Shown: in pieces, positions 8,166 to 17,773 of the stretch
Numbering within the stretch: position 1 is the first letter of the stretch
How the letters are laid out: each line of letters begins with the position of its first letter
Source of the DNA: a bacterium
GTDB taxonomy: Bacteria; SZUA-79; Acidulodesulfobacterales; Acidulodesulfobacteraceae
Direction of reading: 5' to 3'
DNA length: 64,000 nt
Assembly (NCBI GenBank): GCA_021812245.1
Contig: JAKAOK010000007.1
Location: 1-64,000, forward strand
Notes under the pieces: model-generated
What the model was told of the DNA's origin: nothing
Seen by the model: only the letters and a program-made list of their open reading frames with translations
Database searches by the model: none
Position numbers and translations under genes: made by a program

Positions 8166-10235
8166 ATGATAAGCAATACTTTAATGTTTGACGGTAAAAA
8201 AATAACTATCGAAACGGGGAGACTTGCCAAACAGGCGTCAGGAAGCGCATTGGTTACAATAGGAGACACAAAGGTTCTCGTTACTACGTGTTTGAATAAA
8301 AAAATAAAGGAAGGAACAGATTTCCTGCCTCTTACCGTGAATTACGTAGAAAAATATTATTCTGCGGGAAAAATACCGGGCGGTTTTTTTAAAAGAGAAG
8401 CAAGGCCGACCGAAAAAGAGGTTTTGACCTCCAGATTTTTAGATAGACCGATAAGGCCCCTTTTCCCGGATAATTACTTTTTTGATACGCAGATAATAGC
8501 CACCGTGGTTTCTATGGATAACGAAAACGATCCGGATATGGCGGCAATGTTAGGTGTTTCATTTTCTTTGATGCTCTCCGAAGCCCCGTTTAAAGGACCA
8601 ACCGCAGGCGTTAGAATTGCGAGGGTAAACGGTAATTTCATTGCGAATCCGACTTATAAAGAACTTGAAGCCAGCGACACGTTTCTTATAGTCGCAGGCT
8701 CAAAAGACGCTATAACGATGGTTGAAGGAAGCTTTAACGAATTAGACGAGGAAGAGCTTATTTCGGCGATAGAATTCGGGCACAATAAAATTGTAGAATT
8801 AACAGAGTTTCAGAATAAAGCTCTTTCTGAAATGACTATTAATAAAGCCGTATCGGAAGAAATTAACATACCGGAAGGATTATATGAAAGAGTTAAGGAA
8901 CTTTCTTACGACGATTTATCCGCCGCTCTTAAGATTTCCGCAAAATTGGAAAGAAACGAAAAAGTGGAAAATCTAAACGTCAAAGTTATCGAACTGTTGA
9001 ATGAGTCTTATCCCGGGCAGGAAGCGGCGATAAGCCATATTTTTGAATCTATTCAAAAGGATATATTGAGAAGCAACATAATTAACGACGGTTTAAGAAT
9101 AGACGGAAGAGGGCTTAGAGATATAAGGCCTATCAGCTGTTCCGTCGGCGAACTGCCAATGGCTCACGGAAGCGCCGTTTTCACACGCGGTGAAACTCAG
9201 GCTCTCGTCGTCGCCACTCTCGGCACTAAATTCGATGAACAGATTATAGACGCGCCCGAGAAAGAATCGACTAAAAAATTTATGCTGCATTATAATTTCC
9301 CTCCTTTTTCCGTGGGAGAGGTCGCTCCCTTAAGGTCCCCCGGCAGAAGAGAGATAGGGCACGGGTCGCTTGGCGAAAAAGCGCTCAGATATGTAATTCC
9401 GTCCGCGGAAGAATTTCCTTATACGATAAGATTAGTTTCCGAGATACTCGAATCTAACGGTTCTTCTTCTCAGGCCACGATTTGCGGAGGCACATTGTCT
9501 TTAATGGATGCCGGAGTTCCGATAAAGGCTCCGGTTGCGGGAATAGCAATGGGACTAATAAAAGAAGGAGATAAAGTTGCGATACTTTCCGATATTTTAG
9601 GCGATGAAGACCATTTGGGAGATATGGATTTTAAAGTTGCGGGAACCGCTAAAGGCGTAACAGCTTTACAGATGGATATTAAAATTTCGGGAGTTACTAA
9701 AGAGATTTTGAGAAATGCCCTTTCCCAGGCAAAAGAGGGAAGAATACATATACTCAATATAATGCTTCAGTCTATAACCGAACCTAGAAAAGATATGGCA
9801 AAAAATGCCCCGAGAATCGTCACTATGATGGTTAAGCCTGAAAAAGTCAGAGAAGTTATCGGGTCCGGCGGAAAAGTTATTAAGGGGATAATAGAAAAGA
9901 CCGGCGCAAAGGTCGATATAGAAGATTCCGGAAAGGTTACTATTTCTTCTTCAAACGGCGAATCATTAAAACTTGCCGTTGCTATGATAAACGACATAAC
10001 GCAGGAAGCGGAAATCGGCAAGATTTATTTCGGTAAAGTCAGAAAAATAATGGATTTTGGAGCTTTCGTGGAGATATTTCCCGGGACGGACGGACTTGTT
10101 CATATTTCACAGATAGATAGTAAGAGGGTGGAAAAAGTCTCCGATGTTTTAAAAGAGGGCGACGAAGTAAAAGTTAAGGTTTTAGATGTGGACAGGGCTG
10201 GTAAAATAAAACTCTCTATAAAAGAAACTTTATGA
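8166..10235 (+). CDS. pnp: Polyribonucleotide nucleotidyltransferase (PNPase)
   Basis: PNPase degrades RNA 3' to 5' with phosphate and is a trimeric degradosome enzyme. The 689 residues show the first RNase PH domain, an all-helical linker, the second RNase PH domain (roughly 310-540), a KH domain from about 555 (KVREVIGSGGKVIKGI) and an S1 domain from about 617 (GKIYFGKVRKIMDFGAFVEI). A TAGGAGA Shine-Dalgarno precedes the ATG. Its stop overlaps the next ATG by four bases (ATGA). Confidence 0.97.
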   Translation: MISNTLMFDGKKITIETGRLAKQASGSALVTIGDTKVLVTTCLNKKIKEGTDFLPLTVNYVEKYYSAGKIPGGFFKREARPTEKEVLTSRFLDRPIRPLFPDNYFFDTQIIATVVSMDNENDPDMAAMLGVSFSLMLSEAPFKGPTAGVRIARVNGNFIANPTYKELEASDTFLIVAGSKDAITMVEGSFNELDEEELISAIEFGHNKIVELTEFQNKALSEMTINKAVSEEINIPEGLYERVKELSYDDLSAALKISAKLERNEKVENLNVKVIELLNESYPGQEAAISHIFESIQKDILRSNIINDGLRIDGRGLRDIRPISCSVGELPMAHGSAVFTRGETQALVVATLGTKFDEQIIDAPEKESTKKFMLHYNFPPFSVGEVAPLRSPGRREIGHGSLGEKALRYVIPSAEEFPYTIRLVSEILESNGSSSQATICGGTLSLMDAGVPIKAPVAGIAMGLIKEGDKVAILSDILGDEDHLGDMDFKVAGTAKGVTALQMDIKISGVTKEILRNALSQAKEGRIHILNIMLQSITEPRKDMAKNAPRIVTMMVKPEKVREVIGSGGKVIKGIIEKTGAKVDIEDSGKVTISSSNGESLKLAVAMINDITQEAEIGKIYFGKVRKIMDFGAFVEIFPGTDGLVHISQIDSKRVEKVSDVLKEGDEVKVKVLDVDRAGKIKLSIKETL

Positions 10236-11473
10236 AGAATTTTAAAAGAGAAGTTTTAGAATCGGGGATTACGCTTATAACGGAAAAAAAGTCATATTTT
10301 AACTCTATAAGTATCGGATTGTGGGTAAAAACCGGCTCGGTTTACGAGCCGGCAGAATTAAACGGCATATCTCATTTTATAGAACATCTGCTCTTTAAGG
10401 GAACTAAAAACAGAACTTATAAAGAAATAAACAGGGAAATAGACCTTATGGGGGGAGCGCTGAACGCTTTTACCGGAACGGAGCTTACCTGTTTATATAC
10501 CAAAGTTTTATATAAAAACTACGACAACGCCGTCGATCTTTTAATCGATTTAATGTTTAATTCTTTGTTTCCAGAAGATGAAATCGAAAAAGAAAAAAGC
10601 GTGATACTGCAGGAAATTTCCGGCGTTCAGGACGATCCTTCGGATTATTCGATGGAGCTCTTTCATAGAAATTTTTACGGAAATTCATCGTATGCTTTCC
10701 CTATTCTTGGAACCGAAAATACGATTAAAAATTTTAACCGAAAAAAAATATTAGATTATTATTACCGGCATTACAATCCCGGAAATATAATAATTTCGGT
10801 CGCAGGTAATTTCGAACACGATAAAATAGCGGGTTCGATCAACAGCCGTATGGGTAAAATAGCTTCGCAGTTCGATAGTAAAATAGTACAAAAAAAATTT
10901 AAAACCGATAAAGTGTACGGCGATTTTTTTCAAGATAAGGATCTGGAGCAGACCCATTTCTTAATTGGACTCGAAGGTATAAGCAGGTCTGACGAAGATT
11001 TTTTCTCCGTAGAAGTTTTAAACACTATTTTAGGCGGGTCCGTCAGTTCTAAACTTTTTCAGGAAGTAAGGGAAAATAAAGGGCTTGCGTATTCTATTTA
11101 TTCAAATTCGGTGTTTCATAGGTCCGACGGATATTTTTATATTTATGCGGGCGTTTCTCCTAAAAAATTCAAGCTTTCCAAAGAGCTTATTTTTGATATA
11201 ATCGACGGCATAGTGGGCGGCGATATCAGCGACGACGAAATTATGAATGCAAAAAAACATATATATGACGGTTTTCTTCTTGGTATGGAATCTACCGGAA
11301 ATATTATGAACCGTAATGCTATTAACGAAATTTACGAAGGCAGATATGTTCCCAAGGCGCAGGTTTTAAAAAAGATAGAAAAAGTAGATAAACAGGCTGT
11401 TAAAAGAATTTCCGAGCGGTTATTTTCAAGTAAGAAAAACAGAAATATTTCCGTTCTCGGCAAGGTTAAATAG
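10232..11473 (+). CDS. M16 family zinc metallopeptidase (processing-peptidase-like)
   Basis: This 413-residue protein is a predicted zinc peptidase of the pitrilysin/MPP-beta type. The inverted zinc motif HFIEH is at about 48-52, and the distal glutamate lies in the EKEKSVILQEI block. The C-terminal half has the GGSVSSKLFQEVRENKGLAYS block of the second M16 domain. It starts within the last codons of pnp (four-base overlap), the usual neighbour in this group of bacteria. No signal peptide is seen, so it is likely cytoplasmic. Substrate unknown. Confidence 0.92.
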   Translation: MKNFKREVLESGITLITEKKSYFNSISIGLWVKTGSVYEPAELNGISHFIEHLLFKGTKNRTYKEINREIDLMGGALNAFTGTELTCLYTKVLYKNYDNAVDLLIDLMFNSLFPEDEIEKEKSVILQEISGVQDDPSDYSMELFHRNFYGNSSYAFPILGTENTIKNFNRKKILDYYYRHYNPGNIIISVAGNFEHDKIAGSINSRMGKIASQFDSKIVQKKFKTDKVYGDFFQDKDLEQTHFLIGLEGISRSDEDFFSVEVLNTILGGSVSSKLFQEVRENKGLAYSIYSNSVFHRSDGYFYIYAGVSPKKFKLSKELIFDIIDGIVGGDISDDEIMNAKKHIYDGFLLGMESTGNIMNRNAINEIYEGRYVPKAQVLKKIEKVDKQAVKRISERLFSSKKNRNISVLGKVK

Positions 11474-11502
11474 TACAATAACAAAGTAAGGCGGCTTTAT
11501 TT

Positions 11503-12051
11503 ATGGAAAAGGAAATTTATTACCCTAAATCGTACGATATTATTTACAGGTCGGGTTATATCATAGGCTTTATAGGAATAGCTTTATTTGCTTTTTCATA
11601 TATTTATTCCGATATACCCGGTTTTTATGCGGGGATTTCTATTTTTTACGCAGGTTCTTTAATTTCTTCATCGTTCCTTTTAGTATGGAAGAAAGAGATT
11701 AAAATATTTATATTGTCCTGCGTAATTTTGGGGATTTTATCCGGAGCCGGTTATGTTTTTGTTTTTAAAAATCCGGAAATTTTAATTATATCTATAGGGC
11801 TTGTCCTTGCAGGAGTCGCTGGGCTTTACGGTAAAGAAGCCCACTGCTTTCATTTTATCGAAGGATGGATTCTGATGTGGTCGTTTCCGGTTTTAATTTT
11901 TGCAAATTTATTAATTTACGGATTAAATGTTGAAAATCACGGCATAGTCCGCGCTGTTTTTTCCGTAATTTATGTCATCATAATGCTTTTGGCGCTTTCT
12001 TTTTTAATTAAAAAAATAAAACAGCCTTTAATGCAATTTTGCCAGAATTAA
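11503..12051 (+). CDS. DUF2301-like integral membrane protein
   Basis: A 182-residue hydrophobic protein with about six predicted transmembrane segments. The motif GKEAHCFHFIEGW between helices resembles the conserved signature of DUF2301 membrane proteins, known mostly from cyanobacteria and some Proteobacteria; this match is from memory and is moderate. The function of that family is unknown. It follows the M16 gene by 29 bases with an AAGGCGG-like site and probably ends that transcription unit, since a promoter for the TetR gene lies just downstream. Confidence 0.6.
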   Translation: MEKEIYYPKSYDIIYRSGYIIGFIGIALFAFSYIYSDIPGFYAGISIFYAGSLISSSFLLVWKKEIKIFILSCVILGILSGAGYVFVFKNPEILIISIGLVLAGVAGLYGKEAHCFHFIEGWILMWSFPVLIFANLLIYGLNVENHGIVRAVFSVIYVIIMLLALSFLIKKIKQPLMQFCQN

Positions 12052-12069
12052 AATAAAATTATTTTTTTA

Positions 12070-12098
12070 TTGTATTATGACTTTAAAGTCATTATAAT
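12070..12098 (+). promoter_or_regulatory. Promoter with 16-bp palindromic operator in the spacer (TetR autoregulation)
   Basis: A perfect palindrome ATGACTTTAAAGTCAT (12077-12092) fills the 17-base spacer between TTGTAT (12070-12075) and TATAAT (12093-12098). A repressor dimer bound here would block RNA polymerase directly. The TetR gene begins at once downstream, so it is the likely binder. Transcription would start near 12105, almost at the ATG, implying a leaderless or very short leader mRNA. Confidence 0.65.
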
Positions 12099-12101
12099 AA
12101 T

Positions 12102-12713
12102 ATGTATATGGTCGAAAATATAGATAAATATGAATTGATTTTGTCGTCTTCAAGAAAGCTGATAGAGGAAATTGGATTTTCCGCTTTAACCATGGATAGG
12201 GTAGCGCAAAAAGCCGGTATAGCCAAAGGAACGGTTTATCTTTATTTTAAAGATAAAGACGAACTTTTAGAGAAAGTTCTATCCTCGGGTTTTGAGAGAA
12301 TGTTTAAAAGAATACAAGACCGGGTTGCAAAAGAGAATGGCGGAATCAATAAATTAAAGGCCCTTATTAGCGAGAATATCGATCATATTTATGAAAACAG
12401 GTATTTTTTTAAAACGATTTTTTTAGACGAAGTTAACGTCGTATTTTTGAAAAAAAAATCAAAAGAGTCCTTTAATTTAAGAAGAAGAAGATATGCCGAT
12501 TTTATAGGAGAGATTATCAAATCGGGAATAGATTCGGGAGAGTTCAGAGGCGGTTTAGGTCCTGCCAAAGGCGGATATATGCTTGTATCGTTAATTAAGA
12601 CGTGCGCTATATATAATTTCCTTAACGACAGATTCGAACCGACGCCGGAAATGATAGAAAAAGACGCGGAAGAGATATTAAATCTGTTTCTTCACGGCAT
12701 ATCCGTTAAATAA
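12102..12713 (+). CDS. TetR/AcrR family transcriptional regulator
   Basis: A one-component repressor of about 203 residues. The N-terminal helix-turn-helix is clear: SALTMDRVAQKAGIAKGTVYLYFKDKDEL. The C-terminal ligand domain is divergent, as usual. Two in-frame ATGs exist (12102 and 12108); the second coincides best with the predicted transcription start from the promoter carrying the palindrome. It is followed after 14 bases by an MFS exporter gene, so it probably controls that pump and itself. The inducing compound cannot be predicted. Confidence 0.9.
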   Translation: MYMVENIDKYELILSSSRKLIEEIGFSALTMDRVAQKAGIAKGTVYLYFKDKDELLEKVLSSGFERMFKRIQDRVAKENGGINKLKALISENIDHIYENRYFFKTIFLDEVNVVFLKKKSKESFNLRRRRYADFIGEIIKSGIDSGEFRGGLGPAKGGYMLVSLIKTCAIYNFLNDRFEPTPEMIEKDAEEILNLFLHGISVK

Positions 12714-12727
12714 TTTTTTTAAATAAA

Positions 12728-14272
12728 ATGGTTGAAAAAACCCACAAAAATTACAAGTGGATAGTTCTTGCCCTTGTCGTAGTATCCTCCTTTATGGCAA
12801 TACTCGACGTTAATATAGTAACGGTCGGGCTCCCCAAGATGATGTCTCATTTCGGAATTAACGTTACGGATGTGGAATGGGTAATGATAGCATATACTAT
12901 TGCTTATTCTATTGTTATACTGCCGATGGCTTATGTCAGAAGAAAGTGGGGAATAAAATATCCCTTTATCGTATCCATCGTCATTTTTGTTATCGGTTCG
13001 GCTTTATGCGGGCTTTCCCCTTCTTTTACCTACCTTGTTATTTTTCGCGTTATACAGGCAATAGGAGGCGCCGGACTTACGCCGACCGGTCTTACCTTGC
13101 TTGCGGAAGTGTTCCCGCCTGATGAAAGGGGCGAGGCTATGGGGATATGGTCTATCGGCGCAATGGTAGCTCCGGCGGTAGGGCCGACTCTCGGAGGATA
13201 TCTTGTGGATTACGTGGACTGGAGATGGATATTTTACGTCAATGTCCCTATAGGTATTATATCTATATTGGGTTCTATCGCAATCTTAACCCATGATATA
13301 CCGATAGAAAGATATACCAAAAAATTCGATGCGCTCGGTTTTTTATTTATGGCTTTGTCTATGGCTTCTTTATTGTATGCCCTAAACGAAGGGCAGACGC
13401 TCGGGTGGCATGCGCCTATAATAATACAATCGGAAGTTATAAGCGGTTTTTCGTTTGTTTTTTTTGTAATATCCGAATTATTTGTCGAAACGCCTATTCT
13501 CAATCTTGATATTTTTAAGAATTATAATTTCGTCATTGCATTTATAGTCAATATGGTGAGAGCGGTAGGAATTTTCGGGGCTATGTTCCTACTTCCGCTT
13601 TTCATAGAAAACGTCCTTAACTATAATGCTATGAACGCCGGTATTTTAATGGCTCCCACCGCTATTGCGGTGGCATTGGTATCGCCTTTTTCGGGGAAAA
13701 TATCCGATAGAATAGGACCCAGGTATCCTCTTTTTGCCGGACTGTTAATAGTTGCGGCATCTATGTTCATGTTCGATAATATTTCTTTAAACACAAGCGT
13801 TTACGATATAGTAGTAAATCAACTAATAAGAGGCGTCGGGATAGGGCTTCTAAATGCGCCGGTAATGAGCGCCGCTCTAAATTCGGTAAAAACAGATATG
13901 CTCCCCGAAGCCTCCGGTTTGATTCCGGTATCGCTTCAGATAGGAGCTTCATTCGGCATAGCTTTCATAGGCAACGAACTTGTGGCAAGGCAGGTTTATC
14001 ACTTAAACCAGTATGCGGGGGATATTAAATATAATTCTTACGCGTACCGCGGCGTAATAAATTTCATTAACGGTGATTTGGTGAACAAAGCCGCCGCATA
14101 TTTGAGGCCTGGAACTATTTTTCCGAACCCGACTTTGGGCTTTTTTGACGAAATAGTGCAAATGCAGGCTTCGATTGCTTCTTACGGAGATTCGTTTGCC
14201 ATACTCGGTTATTTGACGATTGTCGGAGCGGCCGTGGCTTTTTTTATTAAAAATAAAAGGCATAGCAGATAG
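12728..14272 (+). CDS. MFS drug/organic-solute exporter, DHA2 (EmrB/QacA) family
   Basis: A 514-residue inner-membrane protein with about 14 hydrophobic segments. Early in the protein FMAILDVNIVTVGLPKM matches the DHA2 motif D1, and GWRWIFYVNVPIG-type sequence (DWRWIFYVNVPIGI) is a hallmark of EmrB-like pumps. Such proteins export toxic compounds using the proton gradient, often with an EmrA-type adaptor and an outer-membrane channel; no EmrA gene is next to it. It follows the TetR gene in one unit and is followed 20 bases later by xseA. Confidence 0.9.
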   Translation: MVEKTHKNYKWIVLALVVVSSFMAILDVNIVTVGLPKMMSHFGINVTDVEWVMIAYTIAYSIVILPMAYVRRKWGIKYPFIVSIVIFVIGSALCGLSPSFTYLVIFRVIQAIGGAGLTPTGLTLLAEVFPPDERGEAMGIWSIGAMVAPAVGPTLGGYLVDYVDWRWIFYVNVPIGIISILGSIAILTHDIPIERYTKKFDALGFLFMALSMASLLYALNEGQTLGWHAPIIIQSEVISGFSFVFFVISELFVETPILNLDIFKNYNFVIAFIVNMVRAVGIFGAMFLLPLFIENVLNYNAMNAGILMAPTAIAVALVSPFSGKISDRIGPRYPLFAGLLIVAASMFMFDNISLNTSVYDIVVNQLIRGVGIGLLNAPVMSAALNSVKTDMLPEASGLIPVSLQIGASFGIAFIGNELVARQVYHLNQYAGDIKYNSYAYRGVINFINGDLVNKAAAYLRPGTIFPNPTLGFFDEIVQMQASIASYGDSFAILGYLTIVGAAVAFFIKNKRHSR

Positions 14273-14292
14273 AATATGATATTATTATAACT

Positions 14293-15690
14293 ATGAATAA
14301 AGATACCGGCGAAAAAGATTTTAATAAGATAGTTTTGACCGTTTCTGAATTCTCCCGCATTCTGAAGGCAACAATAGAAAATGTTTTTTACGCCGTCGGG
14401 ATAAAAGGCGAAATATCCGGATTAAAAATAAATTATTCTTCGGGATATTATTTTGACCTTAAAGACGAATCCGCAAAATTAAAATGTATAATATTCAAGA
14501 GCGACTTAAGTAAAATAAAATTCGATATAAAAGACGGATTGTCCGTAACGGTTTACGGAAGAATTAACCTATACGAACCTAGAGGCGAATACAGCTTTAT
14601 AGTATCGGAAATAGAACCTCTCGGATACGGCGAGCTTTATATATTGCTCGAGAGGCTAAAAGAAAAGCTTAAACGGGAAGGCTTGTTCGACGAATCGCGC
14701 AAAAAAGCCATACCTTTCCTGCCGGAAACAATAGGCATAGTTACGTCGAGAAGCGGCGCGGTTTTGCATGATATCGTGAAAATCATAAAGTCAAGGTTTG
14801 AAAGCGTATCCATAATTTTTGCAAATGCAAGCGTTCAGGGGCAAAACAGCGCGGCGGAAATCGCGCAGGCCATAGAACTTTTAAATTTATACGGCAGGAC
14901 AAAAAGAAAAATAGACGTGATTATAGTCGGCAGAGGCGGCGGGAGTATAGAGGATTTATGGGCTTTTAACGAAGAAATTACCGCAAGGGCGATTTATAAC
15001 TCGTCTATTCCGGTAATCAGCGCCGTCGGCCACGAAACGGATTTTACCATTGCCGACTTCGTCGCCGACAAAAGGGCTTCGACGCCGTCAAATGCTGCCG
15101 AAATGGCAGTTCCGGTAAAATCGGAATTAGTAAAGCAGGCGGGAACTTTGAGAAACAGAATAAGGTTTGGCGCCGTTAATTTAATTTCAAGCAGAAAAGC
15201 CGAGCTGTCTAATTTAATTAAAAATATGGAAAAAGTTTCTCCAAAAAGGATTATTCAGGATAGAAAAATCAGGGTTTACGACCTCGACGGAAGCCTGCAA
15301 AGTTTAGTCGAAGGACGGATAAATTTATTAAGGCTGAATGTTTCGCATTTGCATAAAAGGCTTTTACTGAAAAGCCCCTTAAATATCTTTAAAGAACGCA
15401 AATTATATATAACCGGACTATCGGGCAGGCTTAAAAGGGCAGCGGAAACGGTAATTTCAAATTATAAAAACATGGTCAGAACGGAGAGCAAGGCGCTGAA
15501 TTCATTGAGTCCCTATAACGTTCTTAAAAGGGGTTACGGCATAGTTTTTTCGGAAGAAAAAGCGGTAGTTTCATCGGTTTTACAAGTTAAAGAAAACGAA
15601 AATATAAAGATAGTTTTAAACGACGGCAGTTTAAAATCAAAAATTCTGGAAGTAGAGCCGCCTGCCTTCCCGTCGGTAAATAAGCCATAA
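14293..15690 (+). CDS. xseA: Exodeoxyribonuclease VII large subunit
   Basis: XseA is the catalytic subunit of ExoVII, which degrades single-stranded DNA from both ends. The 465 residues show the N-terminal OB-fold (EISGLKINYSSGYYFDLKD), the catalytic core with GIVTSRSGAVLHDI, GRGGGSIEDLWAFNEE and AVGHETDFTIADFVADKRASTP, and a long helical C-terminus. No xseB (small subunit) follows, as the next gene is on the other strand 22 bases away, so xseB must lie elsewhere or be absent. Confidence 0.95.
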   Translation: MNKDTGEKDFNKIVLTVSEFSRILKATIENVFYAVGIKGEISGLKINYSSGYYFDLKDESAKLKCIIFKSDLSKIKFDIKDGLSVTVYGRINLYEPRGEYSFIVSEIEPLGYGELYILLERLKEKLKREGLFDESRKKAIPFLPETIGIVTSRSGAVLHDIVKIIKSRFESVSIIFANASVQGQNSAAEIAQAIELLNLYGRTKRKIDVIIVGRGGGSIEDLWAFNEEITARAIYNSSIPVISAVGHETDFTIADFVADKRASTPSNAAEMAVPVKSELVKQAGTLRNRIRFGAVNLISSRKAELSNLIKNMEKVSPKRIIQDRKIRVYDLDGSLQSLVEGRINLLRLNVSHLHKRLLLKSPLNIFKERKLYITGLSGRLKRAAETVISNYKNMVRTESKALNSLSPYNVLKRGYGIVFSEEKAVVSSVLQVKENENIKIVLNDGSLKSKILEVEPPAFPSVNKP

Positions 15691-15712
15691 TCTTCGATAT
15701 TTTATTGCAGGA

Positions 15713-16888
15713 TTAAGGGGAAATCGAGTTCTTAACGGTTTTTTTCTTTTTTATAAGGTGAATCGAAGATTTTTTTAATGATACTTTGACAGTTTTTCCC
15801 TCAAAAAGATGCATAACTTCGTAAGCATGAAAAGGTATTAAAACTTTAAGCTCCAGATTTTCTTCCGATTTTATCGATATCTCCATCATTCTGGAAGTAA
15901 AAATAGACGAAATAATTTTTCCGGAAAGACGGTTTTCTCTTACCGGTTTTGAAGCCTCCCTATCTTCTCTTAATATTATTATCTCTTCGGGCCTTACGGC
16001 TAAAAAAACCTGTTCGCCTGTTTCAAAATTTCCTTGAAAATCTGCTTCCATAATAACACCGGTATGCGTATTCCCGTTTCTAACTTTAACCTTAACTTTT
16101 ATTAAATTATTATTACGGTCTATTTCCGATATGACCCCGCCTAATATATTTTCCGTTCCGATAAGGAAAGCGGTATCTATAGAAGAAGGTTTTCTTAAAA
16201 CTTCTTTAGGATGCCCCGAATCTTGAATCTTGCCGTCGTTTAAGATAAACATTTTATCGGATAAATTGACGACGTCTTCGATGTCGTGCGTTACGAGCAA
16301 TATTGAAATTTTAAGTTCGCGGTTGACGTCTTTGATGAGCTTTCTGACCTTTGTTTTTGAAATAATATCAAGATTAGAAAAAGGTTCATCCATAAGTATA
16401 ATTTCAGGATTTACGATCAAAGCCCTTGCCAAAGAAACTCTTTGAGCTTGCCCCATACTTATTTCGGACGGGTATCTTTTCTCGAGTCCGGTTATTCCGA
16501 GCAGTTCCATTATTTCTCTTGGAGAATAAAATATTTTTTTATTTTTCCCGATATTATTAATAAGGTTTCTTTTGTTGATATTTAATTTTAAACCAAATTT
16601 GATATTTTCTATTACATTCATATTGGGAAACAAAAGCGGTTCGTCCATTACAAGCGGCGTGCGTCTTTCGTAGGATTCAAGATTATTTATATTTTTTGCG
16701 TTAAGAATGACGTCTCCGCAGTCTTGCTTCAATATTCCGCAGATAATTTTTAACATAGTGCTTTTGCCTTCTCCGGAATAGCCGAAAATAGAAGAAATTT
16801 CTCCGCCTTCGATTTCTAAATTTATGCCGTCCAAAACTTTCTTATTCAAAAAACTTTTACTTATATTTTTAATTTCCAGCAGTTTCAT
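15713..16888 (-). CDS. ABC transporter ATPase, ModC-like (molybdate/tungstate/sulfate type) with TOBE domain
   Basis: The ATPase of an oxyanion importer, 391 residues. Walker A is GYSGEGKST (36-44), the signature is ISMGQAQRVSLARAL (about 143), Walker B ILMDEPFSNLD, and the His switch VTHDIEDVV. The C-terminal third holds a TOBE-type region (VRPEEIIIL). Two deviations stand out: the Q-loop Gln is Asp (VMDEPLLFP) and LSGGQ reads ISMGQ. It follows the permease gene after 16 bases on the minus strand. Molybdate or tungstate is inferred from the binding protein. Confidence 0.85.
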   Translation of the reverse strand: MKLLEIKNISKSFLNKKVLDGINLEIEGGEISSIFGYSGEGKSTMLKIICGILKQDCGDVILNAKNINNLESYERRTPLVMDEPLLFPNMNVIENIKFGLKLNINKRNLINNIGKNKKIFYSPREIMELLGITGLEKRYPSEISMGQAQRVSLARALIVNPEIILMDEPFSNLDIISKTKVRKLIKDVNRELKISILLVTHDIEDVVNLSDKMFILNDGKIQDSGHPKEVLRKPSSIDTAFLIGTENILGGVISEIDRNNNLIKVKVKVRNGNTHTGVIMEADFQGNFETGEQVFLAVRPEEIIILREDREASKPVRENRLSGKIISSIFTSRMMEISIKSEENLELKVLIPFHAYEVMHLFEGKTVKVSLKKSSIHLIKKKKTVKNSISP

Positions 16889-16904
16889 ATCAGTTTAATT
16901 TTTT

Positions 16905-17708
16905 TTATGCATTAGTTTTTATTTTATAGTTGAAATATTTAAAAATACCAAGGAAGAATAGCGATATAATCATTAATATACCGGCAATAGTAATTGCGGC
17001 GGGATAGTTGCCGTAGCTTGTTTTAACGAAGACTTCTATAGGAGCGGTTTCGGTTATTTTAGGGATAACGCCGGAAACCATTTGCGTTGCGGCATACTCG
17101 CCGATAGACCTTGACCAGCTCATTGCAAGTCCTGCGATAATTCCGTTATAAGAAAGCGGAATTATAATTTTGAAAAGAACGTCGAATGAGGATGCGCCCA
17201 GCGTTTTGCTTAAATTCAGCATTTTTCTGTTTATGGAATCGAATGATGTTTTTACTATATTTACGAAAAACGGAAAAGATATAATCAGCTGGACCAACAC
17301 GATGCCTTGAGGCGTGAATACGAATTTTATTCCGTTATCGATAAAAAATTTTCCTATAGGATTAAGCGAACCCATAGTAATTAGAACAGCAAAGCCGACG
17401 ACTAAGGGCGAGGTCGTAAGAGGCAGGGCGGAAATTAGGTCCAATAAAAATGAAATTTTGCCTTTTTTAAACGACAATACGTAGGCTATGGGAATTCCGA
17501 TTATTAAATTTATGATGATGACTATGAAAGAAAGCTTAAAACTTAAAAATATAGAATTCCAGAGGCCGACATCCTTTAGTTCTTTCATGAAAATATGAAT
17601 AGAGGTTTGGAAAAATATGCCGGAAAGAAGAAGTATCAGTGTTGCAAAAAACAAGAACGAAATAATATAAACAAGTATATCGAATATTTTATTTTTGTTT
17701 AAAGGCAT
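16905..17708 (-). CDS. ABC transporter permease, ModB/WtpB-like
   Basis: A 267-residue inner-membrane permease with about six membrane segments. The EAA loop is visible as AKTLGASSFDVLFKIIIPLSYNGI-type sequence (SKTLGASSFDVLFKIIIPLS), followed by GLAMSWSRSIGEYAATQMV, characteristic of molybdate and tungstate permeases. It lies between the binding protein and ATPase genes, all read leftward. The substrate is inferred from family and context. Confidence 0.87.
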   Translation of the reverse strand: MPLNKNKIFDILVYIISFLFFATLILLLSGIFFQTSIHIFMKELKDVGLWNSIFLSFKLSFIVIIINLIIGIPIAYVLSFKKGKISFLLDLISALPLTTSPLVVGFAVLITMGSLNPIGKFFIDNGIKFVFTPQGIVLVQLIISFPFFVNIVKTSFDSINRKMLNLSKTLGASSFDVLFKIIIPLSYNGIIAGLAMSWSRSIGEYAATQMVSGVIPKITETAPIEVFVKTSYGNYPAAITIAGILMIISLFFLGIFKYFNYKIKTNA

Positions 17709-17773
17709 ATATTAATCATTTTATAATATCGGAAATATTATTGAAATATAAAATATAAAAATCCCCGCCTTTA

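Noticed and set aside
10332-10352. CCGGCTCG / CGAGCCGG inverted repeat in the M16 peptidase gene
   Set aside because: It encodes a conserved part of the protein (KTGSVYEPAE), so codon constraint explains it without a separate function.
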